A DNA stretch of 64,000 bases from BPGX01 sp035405785. Its GTDB lineage: Bacteria > Bacteroidota > Bacteroidia > B-17B0 > Aurantibacillaceae. Position 1 is the stretch's first letter. Every line of letters starts with the position of its first letter. Made by a program: the position numbers and the translations under genes. The notes beneath the pieces are model-generated. The model was not told where the DNA came from, did no database searches, and saw only the letters and a program-made list of their open reading frames with translations. The DNA lies in contig DAONJS010000004.1 of the NCBI GenBank assembly GCA_035405785.1, positions 158,232 through 222,231 on the forward strand, in the 5' to 3' direction. This document shows positions 15,243 through 24,744 of the stretch, one piece after another.

Positions 15243-18005
15243 ATGGATAAATTTTCTTTTTTAAGTAATGCAGATGTTAGTGCAATAGAAGAACTTTACC
15301 TTAAATATCTATCAAATCCAAATGAAGTTGACCCGTCTTGGCACGATTTCTTTAAAGGGTTTGATTTTGCACGAACAAATTATTCTGAACTTCCAACTGA
15401 AAGTTCGCAAATCCCTGAAAACATTTCAAAGGAATTTAAAGTTATTACACTTATCAATGCTTACCGTTCCCGTGGACATTTATTTACAAAAACTAACCCT
15501 GTAAGACAAAGAAGAGTTTATACACCAAATTTGGATATAGAAAATTTTGGTTTATCTCAACAAGATTTAGATACTGTTTTTCATGCAGGAAATGAAATAG
15601 GTATAGGGCCTGCACCATTACGAAAAATTATTGAACATCTTCAGCAAACTTATTGTAACAGCATTGGGGTAGAGTATGCTTATTTAAGAGACCCTAATGT
15701 ATTCAAATGGATTCAGGAAAGATTAGAAAAAACTAAATCTACGCCTAACTATACTCAGGAAGAAAAAAAGGAAATTCTCAAAAAACTCATTCAAGCCGTA
15801 AATTTTGAACAGTTTTTACATACAAAATTTGTTGGACAAAAAAGATTTTCATTAGAAGGAAATGAAGGATTTATCCCTGCTTTGCACAATATCATTCAAA
15901 CAGGCGCAAATCTTGGCGTAAAAGATTTTGTGTTAGGAATGGCACATCGTGGAAGATTGAATGTGCTTGCCAACATTATGCAAAAAGGATATTCTGATAT
16001 TTTTACTGAATTTGAAGGCAGACCATCAGAAGACCCATCTTATGATGGTGATGTTAAATACCACATGGGCTTTTCCTCTGATTTCACCGATAAAAATAAT
16101 AATAAAATTCATATAAGTTTAGTGCCAAACCCTTCGCATTTAGAAGCAGTGAATGCTGTTGTTGAAGGGATTGCTCGTGCAAAAATGGATAATTTACACA
16201 AAGGTGATTTAAATAAAATTTGTCCAATTCTTGTTCATGGCGATGCTTCTATAGCAGGACAAGGCGTGGTATATGAAGTGGTACAAATGAGTCAATTAGA
16301 TGGATATAAAGTTGGTGGCACTATTCACATTGTTATCAATAATCAAATTGGTTTTACTACTAATTATACCGATGGTCGTTCTTCTATTTACTGTACTGAT
16401 GTTGCAAAAGTAGTATTAGCACCTGTTTTTCATGTGAATGCAGATGATATTGAAGCATTGTGTTTTGTTGCACAATTGGCCATTGAATTCAGGCAAACAT
16501 TTCATCGTGATATTTTTATAGATATTTTAGGATACAGAAAATACGGGCATAATGAAGGTGATGAACCAAGATTTACTCAGCCCGTTTTGTATAAAATTAT
16601 TGCTCAGCATCCTAATGTAAAACAAATTTACCTGAAAAAATTAGAAGCAGAAAGGAATACAGAACTTTTAGAATTTGCAAAACAATATGAAATTGAGTTT
16701 AAAAAAGAATTAGAATCAAAATTGGAAGAATCTAAAAAAGCCAATGCGACTAAAATGACCTCCTTCTTACAAGGATACTGGAATAATCTTCGCATGGCAA
16801 CTGATAAAGATTTTGAAACATCACCCGATACTACAAAAGTAGACAAAGAAACATTTTTAAGCATCGCAAAAAAAATAAATACATTACCAAAAGATTTGAA
16901 GTTCTTTAATAAAACGATTAAACTCTTTGAAGAAAGATTGAAGATGATAGAAACTGATAGTTATGACTGGGCAATGGGCGAACTAATGGCTTATGCTACC
17001 TTAATGAACGAAGGCCACAATGTTAGATTTAGTGGGCAAGATGTAGAGAGAGGTACTTTTTCGCACAGACATGCCGTACTAAAAATTGAAGATAGTGAAG
17101 AAGAATACACACCACTTAATAATGCAGGACTTAAAGGTGAATTAAGAATATACAATTCATTACTTTCAGAATACGCAGTGCTTGGCTTTGAATATGGTTA
17201 TGCTTATGCCGCACCACATGATTTGGTAATTTGGGAAGCTCAATTTGGAGATTTTGCTAATGGAGCTCAAATTGTATTTGACCAATATATTTCATCTGCT
17301 GAATATAAATGGCGTAGAATGAATGGACTTGTTGTATTACTTCCTCATGGTTATGAAGGACAAGGCCCTGAACATTCATCGGCTCGTATAGAGAGATATT
17401 TACAACTCTGTGCAGGTAATAATATGCAAGTTGTAAATACAACAACTCCTGCTCAACAATTTCATGTATTAAGAAGACAATTAAAAAGAGATTTTAGAAA
17501 ACCACTTATTTGTTTTACACCTAAAAAACTTTTACGCTATCCGCTTGCTGTAAGCAAATTATCTGATTTTACAAATGATAAATTCCATGAAGTATTAGAT
17601 GATACATTTTTATCAGTATCTCCTTCAAAAGTAAAATATGTTGGTATTTGCTCAGGTAAAATTTATTATGATTTAATTGAATTCCGTGAAAAGAATAATA
17701 TTGAAGATATCGCATTTATTAGATTAGAACAACTTTATCCTTTTCCTAAAAAACAATTATTAGATTTAATAAGCAAATATTCATCAGCAAAAGAATTTTA
17801 CTTTATACAGGAAGAAACAGAAAACGCAGGAGCATGGCAGTTTGTATTCTATCAATTAAAAGATGATATTTCTTTGAAATATATTGGTCGTCCTGCGTCT
17901 GCATCGCCTGCCACTGGTTTTTCTAAAAAACATGAAGAAGAAACAAAAACATTATTATCAAAAGTATTTGAAAAATCATTATCTAAAACCATAAAACAAA
18001 TTTAA
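15243..18005 (+). CDS. sucA: 2-oxoglutarate dehydrogenase E1 component
   Basis: This 920-residue ThDP enzyme decarboxylates 2-oxoglutarate in the NAD-linked 2-oxoglutarate dehydrogenase complex of the TCA cycle. It starts MDKFSFLSNADVSAIEELYL, the usual E1o N-terminus. GDASIAGQGVVYE and NNQIGFTTN belong to the ThDP-binding region, and HEGPEHSSAR-like GQGPEHSSARIERYLQ lies in the C-terminal half. It is followed 11 bp later by sucB. Its presence beside korAB means two routes from 2-oxoglutarate, one giving NADH and one giving reduced ferredoxin. Confidence 0.96.
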   Translation: MDKFSFLSNADVSAIEELYLKYLSNPNEVDPSWHDFFKGFDFARTNYSELPTESSQIPENISKEFKVITLINAYRSRGHLFTKTNPVRQRRVYTPNLDIENFGLSQQDLDTVFHAGNEIGIGPAPLRKIIEHLQQTYCNSIGVEYAYLRDPNVFKWIQERLEKTKSTPNYTQEEKKEILKKLIQAVNFEQFLHTKFVGQKRFSLEGNEGFIPALHNIIQTGANLGVKDFVLGMAHRGRLNVLANIMQKGYSDIFTEFEGRPSEDPSYDGDVKYHMGFSSDFTDKNNNKIHISLVPNPSHLEAVNAVVEGIARAKMDNLHKGDLNKICPILVHGDASIAGQGVVYEVVQMSQLDGYKVGGTIHIVINNQIGFTTNYTDGRSSIYCTDVAKVVLAPVFHVNADDIEALCFVAQLAIEFRQTFHRDIFIDILGYRKYGHNEGDEPRFTQPVLYKIIAQHPNVKQIYLKKLEAERNTELLEFAKQYEIEFKKELESKLEESKKANATKMTSFLQGYWNNLRMATDKDFETSPDTTKVDKETFLSIAKKINTLPKDLKFFNKTIKLFEERLKMIETDSYDWAMGELMAYATLMNEGHNVRFSGQDVERGTFSHRHAVLKIEDSEEEYTPLNNAGLKGELRIYNSLLSEYAVLGFEYGYAYAAPHDLVIWEAQFGDFANGAQIVFDQYISSAEYKWRRMNGLVVLLPHGYEGQGPEHSSARIERYLQLCAGNNMQVVNTTTPAQQFHVLRRQLKRDFRKPLICFTPKKLLRYPLAVSKLSDFTNDKFHEVLDDTFLSVSPSKVKYVGICSGKIYYDLIEFREKNNIEDIAFIRLEQLYPFPKKQLLDLISKYSSAKEFYFIQEETENAGAWQFVFYQLKDDISLKYIGRPASASPATGFSKKHEEETKTLLSKVFEKSLSKTIKQI

Positions 18006-18016
18006 ATTAAAAAACT

Positions 18017-19267
18017 ATGTCTGTATTAGAATTAAAAGTTCCAAGTCCTGGTGAATCTGTAACAGAAGTAACTATTGCAAGATGGCTTAAACAAAATGGT
18101 GATATAGTAGAAAAAGATGAAGTAGTAGCAGAAATTGATTCTGATAAAGCCACACTTACGCTCAATGCTGAAGAAGCAGGAAAACTTGAAATCCTTGTTC
18201 CAGAAGGAGAAGCCGTAAAAGTCAATTCAGTAGTAGCAAAAATTGATACTTCTGTAAAACCAACCATTACCACAAAAACTGAAGCAAAGCAAGAAAAACA
18301 AGAAAAAGTTTCTGAATTAAAACAAGAACCAAAAACATCTGCTTCTGTTGAATCAAAAACATCACAAAAAGAACCAAGTCCTGCCGCCAAAAAAATAATT
18401 GCCGAGCAAAATATAGATTTGTCGCAAATTCAAGGTACAGGTAAAAATGGAAGAATTACAAAACAAGATGTTCTTAAATACATAGCATCAGGATTTCCAA
18501 AAGCACAAGAAAGTATTTCTAATTATTGGACTGGTTCAAGAGAAACCGAAAGACAAAAAATGTCTTCGTTGCGTAAAGCAATTTCTAAAAGATTAGTTTC
18601 AGTAAAGAATCAAACTGCTATGCTCACCACTTTTAATGAAGTGGATATGAGTGCAGTTTATGAACTTAGAAATAAATACAAAGATAAATTCAAAGAAAAA
18701 CACAATGTTAGTTTGGGCTTTATGAGTTTTTTCACAAAAGCCGTATGCGAAGCGTTGTATCATTTTCCTGCTGTAAATGCAATGATTGATGGAGATGAGA
18801 TTGTGTATCATAAATATTGTGATATAGGTATTGCGGTAAGTACACCAAAAGGATTGATGGTGCCTATTATTCGCAATGCTGAAAATATGAGTTTGGCTGA
18901 AATAGAACTAAAAATAAAAGAATTGGCAATTAAAGCACGAGATGGAAAATTGACAATACCTGATATGGAAGGAGGAACATTTACTATTACCAATGGTGGC
19001 GTATTTGGTTCAATGCTTTCTACACCTATTATTAATCCGCCACAAAGTGCTATATTAGGTATGCACAATGTGGTAGAAAGACCTGTGGCTGTTAAAGGCA
19101 AAGTTGAAATTCGTCCCATCATGTATGTAGCATTGAGTTATGATCATCGTATTATTGATGGAAGAGAAAGTGTTGGATTTTTATACAAAGTAAAAGAATT
19201 AATTGAAAATCCTGTACGATTGATATTTAATGGAAAAGAACCAGAAGAAGTGCTGTTGGGGCTATGA
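18017..19267 (+). CDS. sucB: Dihydrolipoyl succinyltransferase (E2 of 2-oxoglutarate dehydrogenase)
   Basis: This 416-residue E2 protein has an N-terminal lipoyl domain (about 2-77) with the lipoylated lysine in EIDSDKATL, a flexible lysine/glutamate-rich linker, a peripheral E3-binding domain (SPAAKKIIAEQNID to TKQDVLKYI) and a C-terminal acyltransferase domain with SYDHRIIDG containing the catalytic histidine and aspartate. It transfers the succinyl group from E1 to CoA. No E3 gene follows; the dihydrolipoyl dehydrogenase must be elsewhere. The next gene is tRNA-Gly, 10 bp downstream. Confidence 0.96.
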   Translation: MSVLELKVPSPGESVTEVTIARWLKQNGDIVEKDEVVAEIDSDKATLTLNAEEAGKLEILVPEGEAVKVNSVVAKIDTSVKPTITTKTEAKQEKQEKVSELKQEPKTSASVESKTSQKEPSPAAKKIIAEQNIDLSQIQGTGKNGRITKQDVLKYIASGFPKAQESISNYWTGSRETERQKMSSLRKAISKRLVSVKNQTAMLTTFNEVDMSAVYELRNKYKDKFKEKHNVSLGFMSFFTKAVCEALYHFPAVNAMIDGDEIVYHKYCDIGIAVSTPKGLMVPIIRNAENMSLAEIELKIKELAIKARDGKLTIPDMEGGTFTITNGGVFGSMLSTPIINPPQSAILGMHNVVERPVAVKGKVEIRPIMYVALSYDHRIIDGRESVGFLYKVKELIENPVRLIFNGKEPEEVLLGL

Positions 19268-19277
19268 CCAGCCCTTT

Positions 19278-19350
19278 GCGGCAGTAGCTCAGTTGGCAGA
19301 GCATCAGTTTCCCAAACTGAAGGTCGCGGGTTCGAATCCCGTTTGCCGCT
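19278..19350 (+). tRNA. tRNA-Gly (anticodon CCC)
   Basis: Full cloverleaf of 73 nt: acceptor GCGGCAG pairs with TTGCCGC, D-arm GCTC/GAGC, anticodon stem TCAGT/ACTGA with loop TTCCCAA giving anticodon CCC, and T-arm with TTCGAAT. The discriminator base is T and no CCA is encoded. It lies between sucB and the 3-hydroxyacyl-CoA dehydrogenase gene and may be processed from their transcript. Confidence 0.95.
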
Positions 19351-19371
19351 CAAAATCTAAAATCTAAAATT

Positions 19372-20289
19372 ATGAAAATTAAAAAAGTTGCTGTTATTGG
19401 AAGTGGTACAATGGGAAATGGCATTGCTCATGTATTTGCACAATTTGGATATGATGTAAATCTCATTGATGTTCAGGAAAGTGCTTTACAAAAAGCCCTT
19501 CAAACTATTTCAAAAAATATGGATAGACAAATAGCAAAAGGAAGTTTGACTGAACAAGATAAAAAAGATGCTCTTAATAGAATTAAAACATTTACAAGTA
19601 TTGATAATGCTGTTACAGACAGAGATTTAATTGTAGAAGCCGCTACAGAAAACCCAACTATCAAATTAGATATTTTCAAAAAAATTGATGCTCTTGCACC
19701 TGAACATTGTATTCTTGCTTCTAATACTTCTTCAATATCTATTACAAAAATTGCAGCCGTAACAAAAAGACCAGAAAAGGTAATAGGCATGCACTTTATG
19801 AATCCTGTACCTGTAATGAAATTAGTTGAAATAATCAATGGATTTAAAACTTCCGAAGAAACAAATGCTATTATTACCGATACTGCAAAATCATTACAAA
19901 AAGTACCAGTAACAGTAAATGATTTTCCCGGCTTTGTATCAAATAAAGTATTGATGCCTTTGATAAACGAAGCTATTTATACCTTATATGAAGGAATTGC
20001 GGGCGTTCAGGAAATTGATACAATTATGAAGTTAGGAATGGCTCATCCAATGGGTCCATTACAATTAGCAGATTTTATTGGATTAGATGTATGCTTATAC
20101 ATAATGCGTGTGTTGTATGAAGGATATGGAAATCAAAAATATGCACCTTGTCCTTTACTTGTAAAAATGGTAGATTCAGGAAATTTAGGTGTAAAATCTG
20201 GAATGGGTTTTTATGATTATTCAAATAAGGATAGCAAAGAACTAGTAGTAGCCCCACAATTCAGAAATAACAAAAAGGAGTTAGTTTAA
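19372..20289 (+). CDS. 3-hydroxybutyryl-CoA dehydrogenase
   Basis: This single-domain 3-hydroxyacyl-CoA dehydrogenase of 305 residues has NAD-binding GSGTMGNGIAHVFAQFG, the SNTSSISITKIA motif and GMHFMNPVPVMKLVEII with the catalytic histidine; PGFVSNKVLMP continues the pattern. It oxidises (S)-3-hydroxybutyryl-CoA to acetoacetyl-CoA in beta-oxidation or in the lower benzoyl-CoA pathway. Unlike the fusion protein at 5061 it keeps a canonical HFMNP motif. It follows tRNA-Gly by 21 bp. Confidence 0.92.
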   Translation: MKIKKVAVIGSGTMGNGIAHVFAQFGYDVNLIDVQESALQKALQTISKNMDRQIAKGSLTEQDKKDALNRIKTFTSIDNAVTDRDLIVEAATENPTIKLDIFKKIDALAPEHCILASNTSSISITKIAAVTKRPEKVIGMHFMNPVPVMKLVEIINGFKTSEETNAIITDTAKSLQKVPVTVNDFPGFVSNKVLMPLINEAIYTLYEGIAGVQEIDTIMKLGMAHPMGPLQLADFIGLDVCLYIMRVLYEGYGNQKYAPCPLLVKMVDSGNLGVKSGMGFYDYSNKDSKELVVAPQFRNNKKELV

Positions 20290-20345
20290 ATAAAATTTAA
20301 TCAAGAATAAGAGTATTTCTACAAACTGATTGATTATTGCTTTTA

Positions 20346-21245
20346 ATGAAAAAAATTCAACCGCCATTTTTAAAAGAAGGTGATGCTATTGGTATAGCGG
20401 CTACAGCCAGAAAAGTTCAATTTGAAGAAATTTCACCGGCTATTCAAATGCTTGAAAACAAAGGGTTTAAGGTATTAACTTCATCCAATCTATTTTTATC
20501 ACATCATCAGTTTGCAGGAACAGACGAAGAAAGAATAAAGGGCTTACAGGAATTATTAGATAATCCTGATATTAAAGCGATTTTAATTGCTCGTGGTGGT
20601 TATGGTACAGTAAGGATATTAGATAAATTAGATTTTACTGTATTCAAAAAATATCCAAAATGGATTTGTGGATTTAGTGATGTTACAGCATTATTAGCAC
20701 ATTTATACAATTTAGGTTTTCAAGGCATTCATTCTACAATGCCTATATTATTTTCTAAGTCAGAATTGTCTTTTAATTTATTAATTGATACTTTGAAAGG
20801 TAAAAAAATTACTTATCAAACACCAATTCATCCACTTAATAGATTTGGAGAAGCACAGGGAGATTGGATTGGTGGAAATTTGTCGGTATTGTATTCATTG
20901 ATGGGAAGTGTATCTCAACCCGATTATTCAGGAAAGATATTGTTTATAGAAGACATTGATGAATATCTTTATCACATTGACAGAATGATGATGCAAATGA
21001 AAAGAAGCGGTATATTAAAATCTATAAATGGCTTAATAGTAGGAGGATTTACTGATATGAAAGATAATACTATCCCTTTTGGAAAAACAGCAGAAGAAAT
21101 TATTTATGATGCAGTAAAAGAATATGATTATCCTGTGTGTTTTAATTTTCCATCAGGACATATAAAAGACAATTATCCATTTATTTATGGAAGTAAAATA
21201 AAATTAATAGTTTCAGAACAATCTGTAGAGATTGAACAGGGTTAA
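20346..21245 (+). CDS. Muramoyltetrapeptide LD-carboxypeptidase (S66 family)
   Basis: This 299-residue serine peptidase of the LdcA family cuts the terminal D-Ala from cytoplasmic murein tetrapeptides during recycling. ARGGYGTVRILDKLDF and the GFSDVTALLAHL region, which is the expected place of the nucleophilic serine, are followed by FIEDIDEYLYHIDRMM and the histidine in PSGHIKDNYPF. I use the ATG at 20346 (MKKIQPPFLKEGD); a TTG 9 bp upstream is less likely. It meets the next gene tail to tail with a 4-bp overlap. Confidence 0.9.
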   Translation: MKKIQPPFLKEGDAIGIAATARKVQFEEISPAIQMLENKGFKVLTSSNLFLSHHQFAGTDEERIKGLQELLDNPDIKAILIARGGYGTVRILDKLDFTVFKKYPKWICGFSDVTALLAHLYNLGFQGIHSTMPILFSKSELSFNLLIDTLKGKKITYQTPIHPLNRFGEAQGDWIGGNLSVLYSLMGSVSQPDYSGKILFIEDIDEYLYHIDRMMMQMKRSGILKSINGLIVGGFTDMKDNTIPFGKTAEEIIYDAVKEYDYPVCFNFPSGHIKDNYPFIYGSKIKLIVSEQSVEIEQG

Positions 21246-21580
21246 TACATGAGGTGCATTTTACTTTTATTTTGCCAACCCGCATCACTTTTATATTCAG
21301 AGAAATAAATTATTAAATCAGCATCACTCTTGTAATCTACAAAGTAAATTTTCTTTTTAGCATCGCTCTTGTAGTTGGCAAAATACCATAATCCCTTATT
21401 ACCTTCTGCATCACTTTTGTAAGCACATTTATATACTACTAAATCGGCATCACTTTTATATTTGCTAACGAATACTTTTACATCAGCATCACTTTTGTAT
21501 TCACAGCTGAAAACAACTTGTGAAAGTGATTTGCTATAAGCAAATACTAAAAATGGCAGTATGAGTAAAAAATGTTTCAA
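21242..21580 (-). CDS. Secreted DUF6150-like repeat protein
   Basis: This small exported protein of 112 residues has a signal peptide (about 1-20, hydrophobic LLILPFLVFAYS) and six copies of the core YKSDA at a mainly 13-residue period (one interval is 16). Between the cores are hydrophobic beta-strand-like stretches such as VKVFVSK and KKIYFVD, so a small repeat beta structure is likely. I recognise it as the DUF6150 type found in Bacteroidota; no function is known to me. It lies downstream of two FKBP lipoproteins on the same strand. Confidence 0.7.
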   Translation of the reverse strand: MKHFLLILPFLVFAYSKSLSQVVFSCEYKSDADVKVFVSKYKSDADLVVYKCAYKSDAEGNKGLWYFANYKSDAKKKIYFVDYKSDADLIIYFSEYKSDAGWQNKSKMHLMY

Positions 21581-21591
21581 AGCAAAAAATT

Positions 21592-22494
21592 TTACTTGCC
21601 AGCAACAGGTGGTGTTACGCTAATTACTTCTAATGTAAATACAAGGGTAGAGTATGGCGGTATAGGCCCTGCTTGTTGCTTACCATAAGCAAGAGAAGAG
21701 GGTACGATAATTTTTGCTTTAGTTCCTTTTTGCATCATTTGAAGCGCTTCATCCCATCCGGGAATTACTTCACCAGTTCCAACAGTAAATTCAATAGGGT
21801 CCTTTCCTTCTGAAGTATCAAACAAAGTACCGTCTGTTAATTCCCCACGATAATGTACTTTCACAACAGAGTTTGGAGTTATTTTTTCACCACTTCCTTT
21901 TTTAAGTTCAATATAATACAAACCACTATTGGTAGGTTTTACAGTAATTTTATTTTTTAGAATATAATCATCTAACTTTTTAAGTTCTTCTTCTTTTAAT
22001 TTTGCAAGTTCTTCTTCTTGTTTTCTTTGATTTTCTTCAAGTTCTTTTCTAGTTTTAATATCAACTAATTTCATATAGATGTTTAGATATTCGCCGGGTC
22101 TTATAAAATTAGGTAATTCGTTCATCTTATTAGTTTTCAAGAAAAATGAATCTGCACTGATAATAAATGAAGCACTATCTCCTTTGTGCATCATTAAAAT
22201 ACCATCTTCTATACTTCCATGGAATGTTGGGGCTTGTAATAAAAACTTAGCAATACCACTACCATCTCTACTAACATCAGAACTATTCACTATTGTAGAG
22301 TCATTACTTTGTTTTTTGATAATATATTGAATGGCTATTCCATCTCCAACTTGTGGTGTTATGGTTGTATCATTTTTTACAAAGAATTTGTAATACAAAC
22401 CTCTGTCAGATTCTTCGTAACCCTTGAATTTACTTTGTTTACAAGATGAGATGAGTAATGTTGTTCCCGCAATGAGTAGTAATTGTTTTTTCAT
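21592..22494 (-). CDS. FKBP-type peptidyl-prolyl isomerase lipoprotein (two domains)
   Basis: This 300-residue lipoprotein has a lipobox-like LISSC near residue 18. A degenerate FKBP-like domain (about 45-150, FHGSIEDGILMMHKGDSA) is followed by a glutamate/lysine-rich coiled-coil segment (about 155-185) and a canonical FKBP domain (about 190-297) with VKVHYRGELTDGTLFDTS, IPGWDEALQMMQKG and PSSLAYGKQ. It should help folding of envelope proteins in the periplasm. It follows the next gene upstream by 2 bp, forming a pair of related chaperones. Confidence 0.88.
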   Translation of the reverse strand: MKKQLLLIAGTTLLISSCKQSKFKGYEESDRGLYYKFFVKNDTTITPQVGDGIAIQYIIKKQSNDSTIVNSSDVSRDGSGIAKFLLQAPTFHGSIEDGILMMHKGDSASFIISADSFFLKTNKMNELPNFIRPGEYLNIYMKLVDIKTRKELEENQRKQEEELAKLKEEELKKLDDYILKNKITVKPTNSGLYYIELKKGSGEKITPNSVVKVHYRGELTDGTLFDTSEGKDPIEFTVGTGEVIPGWDEALQMMQKGTKAKIIVPSSLAYGKQQAGPIPPYSTLVFTLEVISVTPPVAGK

Positions 22495-22496
22495 TG

Positions 22497-23345
22497 TTAT
22501 TTAATTTGTGTTAGTTTAATTTCGTATAACATTGGTGTAAATGGTGGAATTGTTTTATTAAAGCTTCCATGTTTACCAAATGCAAGGGGCGAAGGTATAA
22601 TAATTTTTGCTGACTGCCCAATATTTAGTTTTTTAATAACATAATTTAACCCTTCAATAAGTTGAAGTGTATCATTATAGCGAATTCCCAAACTATCACA
22701 ATGGTCAATCATTCTGCCGTCTAAAAAATATCCCGAATAAGCCACTGTGGCTTCTTTTACATTTTTTCTGTTCTTAAATTCTGGAATTGGTAAGGGCTCT
22801 AACCAAACTATTCCATTTTCATCTTTTTGATGTAATGTTTTTGTTTTTTCTAAAAAATCAGCAATCATTTTTTCTTCATCCTTTTCAAAATCCTCAAAGT
22901 AGGCATTTTCTAGTGATTTCAAATGTTTTTTTATTTTTACAAAGCATTTAATAACACTATCATTCTTTAAGAAATTAGGGCAAATTTGAATATTGAATAC
23001 ATCTGACAATACTGTTTTTTTATCTGCAATGATGAGTAAGCTATCTTTTTCAGAAGATAAGTAAAATGGATAAAAAAATGGATATTGAGTAGTATCTAAA
23101 AGTTGAATAAAGAATTTATCATTGCCTTCGTGATGTGAGTTCCAGAAAACAGAATCGGCAGAAGTAAGAAATTCAGCATCTAAATGAAGGAAATCATTGA
23201 GTTGAAATTTTTTTATAGTATCTTCAAATGCAAAGATTTGCCAGCGAACGCCCTTGTAGTGATTATTATTTTCAGGTATTGTTGAATGAGTACATTGATA
23301 AAAAATTACTGGAAAAACTAAAATAAGATATTTGTAAACATTCAT
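22497..23345 (-). CDS. FKBP-like lipoprotein (GldI-like)
   Basis: This 282-residue protein has a signal sequence ending near VIFYQCTHS, which looks like a lipobox cysteine at about residue 18. Only its C-terminal part (about 195-280) resembles FKBP: AYSGYFLDGRMIDHC, GLNYVIKKLNIGQSAK and PSPLAFGKHGS. The region before is unrecognised. Bacteroidota gliding protein GldI is an FKBP-like lipoprotein of similar design, but I cannot assign gldI from sequence alone. It lies between the FKBP and CBS genes with 2-4 bp gaps. Confidence 0.7.
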   Translation of the reverse strand: MNVYKYLILVFPVIFYQCTHSTIPENNNHYKGVRWQIFAFEDTIKKFQLNDFLHLDAEFLTSADSVFWNSHHEGNDKFFIQLLDTTQYPFFYPFYLSSEKDSLLIIADKKTVLSDVFNIQICPNFLKNDSVIKCFVKIKKHLKSLENAYFEDFEKDEEKMIADFLEKTKTLHQKDENGIVWLEPLPIPEFKNRKNVKEATVAYSGYFLDGRMIDHCDSLGIRYNDTLQLIEGLNYVIKKLNIGQSAKIIIPSPLAFGKHGSFNKTIPPFTPMLYEIKLTQIK

Positions 23346-23349
23346 TTAT

Positions 23350-24009
23350 TTAGATATTCAAAAAATGCCATAATTCATCTAATCTTCTTTTTAAATCAAT
23401 TTCACTTTCGGAAGATTGATAAACAGTTTTCACCTGATAATTGTATCTGTAAAATGTTTGTAGAATTCTGCTTACATCTTCTACATTTACTTTGATTGTA
23501 ATTTCAAGTGTATTGGCATTGACGCTTTCTACATACATGCTCAAAATTTTTGCATCATTGCCTTCAATAATGTTTGCTATTTGAACTGCAGAATAATCTT
23601 TGTAAGGAACTACTAAAACGATTATTCCACCTGTACTTTGTAATGAAGTAATGCGGGATAAATTTTGAACAATACCTTTTGCACTTATACTTCCAATGTA
23701 TTCATCTTTTTCATTAAGCACGGGCATTACTGTTACATTGTATTTAGTCATTAATCTGAATAATTCATAAATGTGCTGATGAACATATACAAAGGGCTTT
23801 TCAAGATGAATTTTAGATTCAGAAATTTTTTCGTTTAATTTATTGTAATCTAAAATATCTGATTCAGATATAATTCCAATGTATTTTTTATTGTCTGTAA
23901 CAGGAAGGTCTGATACTTTAAATTGTGCCATCCATTCAAGTGCTTTTTGGAGAGTTTCATCAAGATGTATAGGTGGCACATCATTAGTTATAAATTCATT
24001 AACAATCAT
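23350..24009 (-). CDS. Tandem CBS-domain protein
   Basis: This 219-residue soluble protein has two CBS motifs (about 1-60 and 65-125; VSDLPVTDNKKYIGIISESD and VMPVLNEKDEYIGSISAKG) followed by a C-terminal ACT-like part (about 130-205). CBS pairs bind adenine nucleotides, and proteins of this AcuB-like build often regulate acetate or acetyl-CoA metabolism, but no specific target is visible. It heads the run of genes down to 21242 on the minus strand, with gaps of only 2-11 bp. Confidence 0.8.
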   Translation of the reverse strand: MIVNEFITNDVPPIHLDETLQKALEWMAQFKVSDLPVTDNKKYIGIISESDILDYNKLNEKISESKIHLEKPFVYVHQHIYELFRLMTKYNVTVMPVLNEKDEYIGSISAKGIVQNLSRITSLQSTGGIIVLVVPYKDYSAVQIANIIEGNDAKILSMYVESVNANTLEITIKVNVEDVSRILQTFYRYNYQVKTVYQSSESEIDLKRRLDELWHFLNI

Positions 24010-24115
24010 TGTAGGGCTTTTGTGTGCAAATTAAAGAAATTAAATTCTAACAAATGATGGAAGTGGAAAAAATTTTAAAAATTTTTGACTTGATATTTCT
24101 ACAAAACAAAAGTGA

Positions 24116-24724
24116 TTAATGCATCATATCTTCTAACTGCTTGCCAACATTAGGTGCTTTTTCTGCACCTGCTTCTGCTTCAAAATATGGCAATGGTGTA
24201 AAACCAAAAATTGCTGCTACGATATTTCCCGGAAAATATTGAATTGACTTATTGTATTCTTTTACTAAATCATTGTATTTCATTCTTTGCACAGCAATTC
24301 TGTTTTCTGTACCTTCTAATTCTGTTCTTAATTCTGAAAATGCTTGATTAGTGCGTAATTCAGGATAGTTTTCTGCAACTGCTAATAATCTACCTAATGC
24401 TCCGCTTAATTCTCCTTGTGCTTTTTTGAATTTTTCAATACTTGCTTCGTCTAAATTATCAGCATTGATTGTAACCTGTGTGGCTTTTGCACGAGCATTG
24501 ATAACTTCTTCTAATGTAGATTTTTCAAAGTTTGCCTGTGCTTTTACAGTGCTTACGATATTTGGAATTAAATCCATTCTTCTTTGATACTGTGTTTGTA
24601 CCTGTTGCCATTGGGCTTTGGCTTCTTCCTTTTTAGACACGAATTGATTTCTTTTGCTGCATGTCCATACCCCACCTAATAATAAGAAGATGATTAATCC
24701 AATTAAAATTGTTTTTGTATTCAT
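24116..24724 (-). CDS. lemA: LemA family protein
   Basis: This 202-residue protein has one N-terminal membrane helix (about 5-22, TILIGLIIFLLLGGVW) followed by a long helical-bundle domain typical of LemA, with WQQVQTQYQRRMDLIPNIV and LRTNQAFSELRTELEGTENR. The bulk should face outside the cytoplasmic membrane. Cellular role is poorly defined. It follows the aldehyde dehydrogenase-like gene by 20 bp and is probably in the same transcript. Confidence 0.93.
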   Translation of the reverse strand: MNTKTILIGLIIFLLLGGVWTCSKRNQFVSKKEEAKAQWQQVQTQYQRRMDLIPNIVSTVKAQANFEKSTLEEVINARAKATQVTINADNLDEASIEKFKKAQGELSGALGRLLAVAENYPELRTNQAFSELRTELEGTENRIAVQRMKYNDLVKEYNKSIQYFPGNIVAAIFGFTPLPYFEAEAGAEKAPNVGKQLEDMMH

Positions 24725-24744
24725 AATTTTTGTTTTTTTGATTA

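Noticed and set aside
19144..19353. Minus-strand reading frame of 69 residues containing SGKRDSNPRPS
   Set aside because: It is antisense to tRNA-Gly and the end of sucB. This kind of peptide is a well-known false gene call from tRNA complements.
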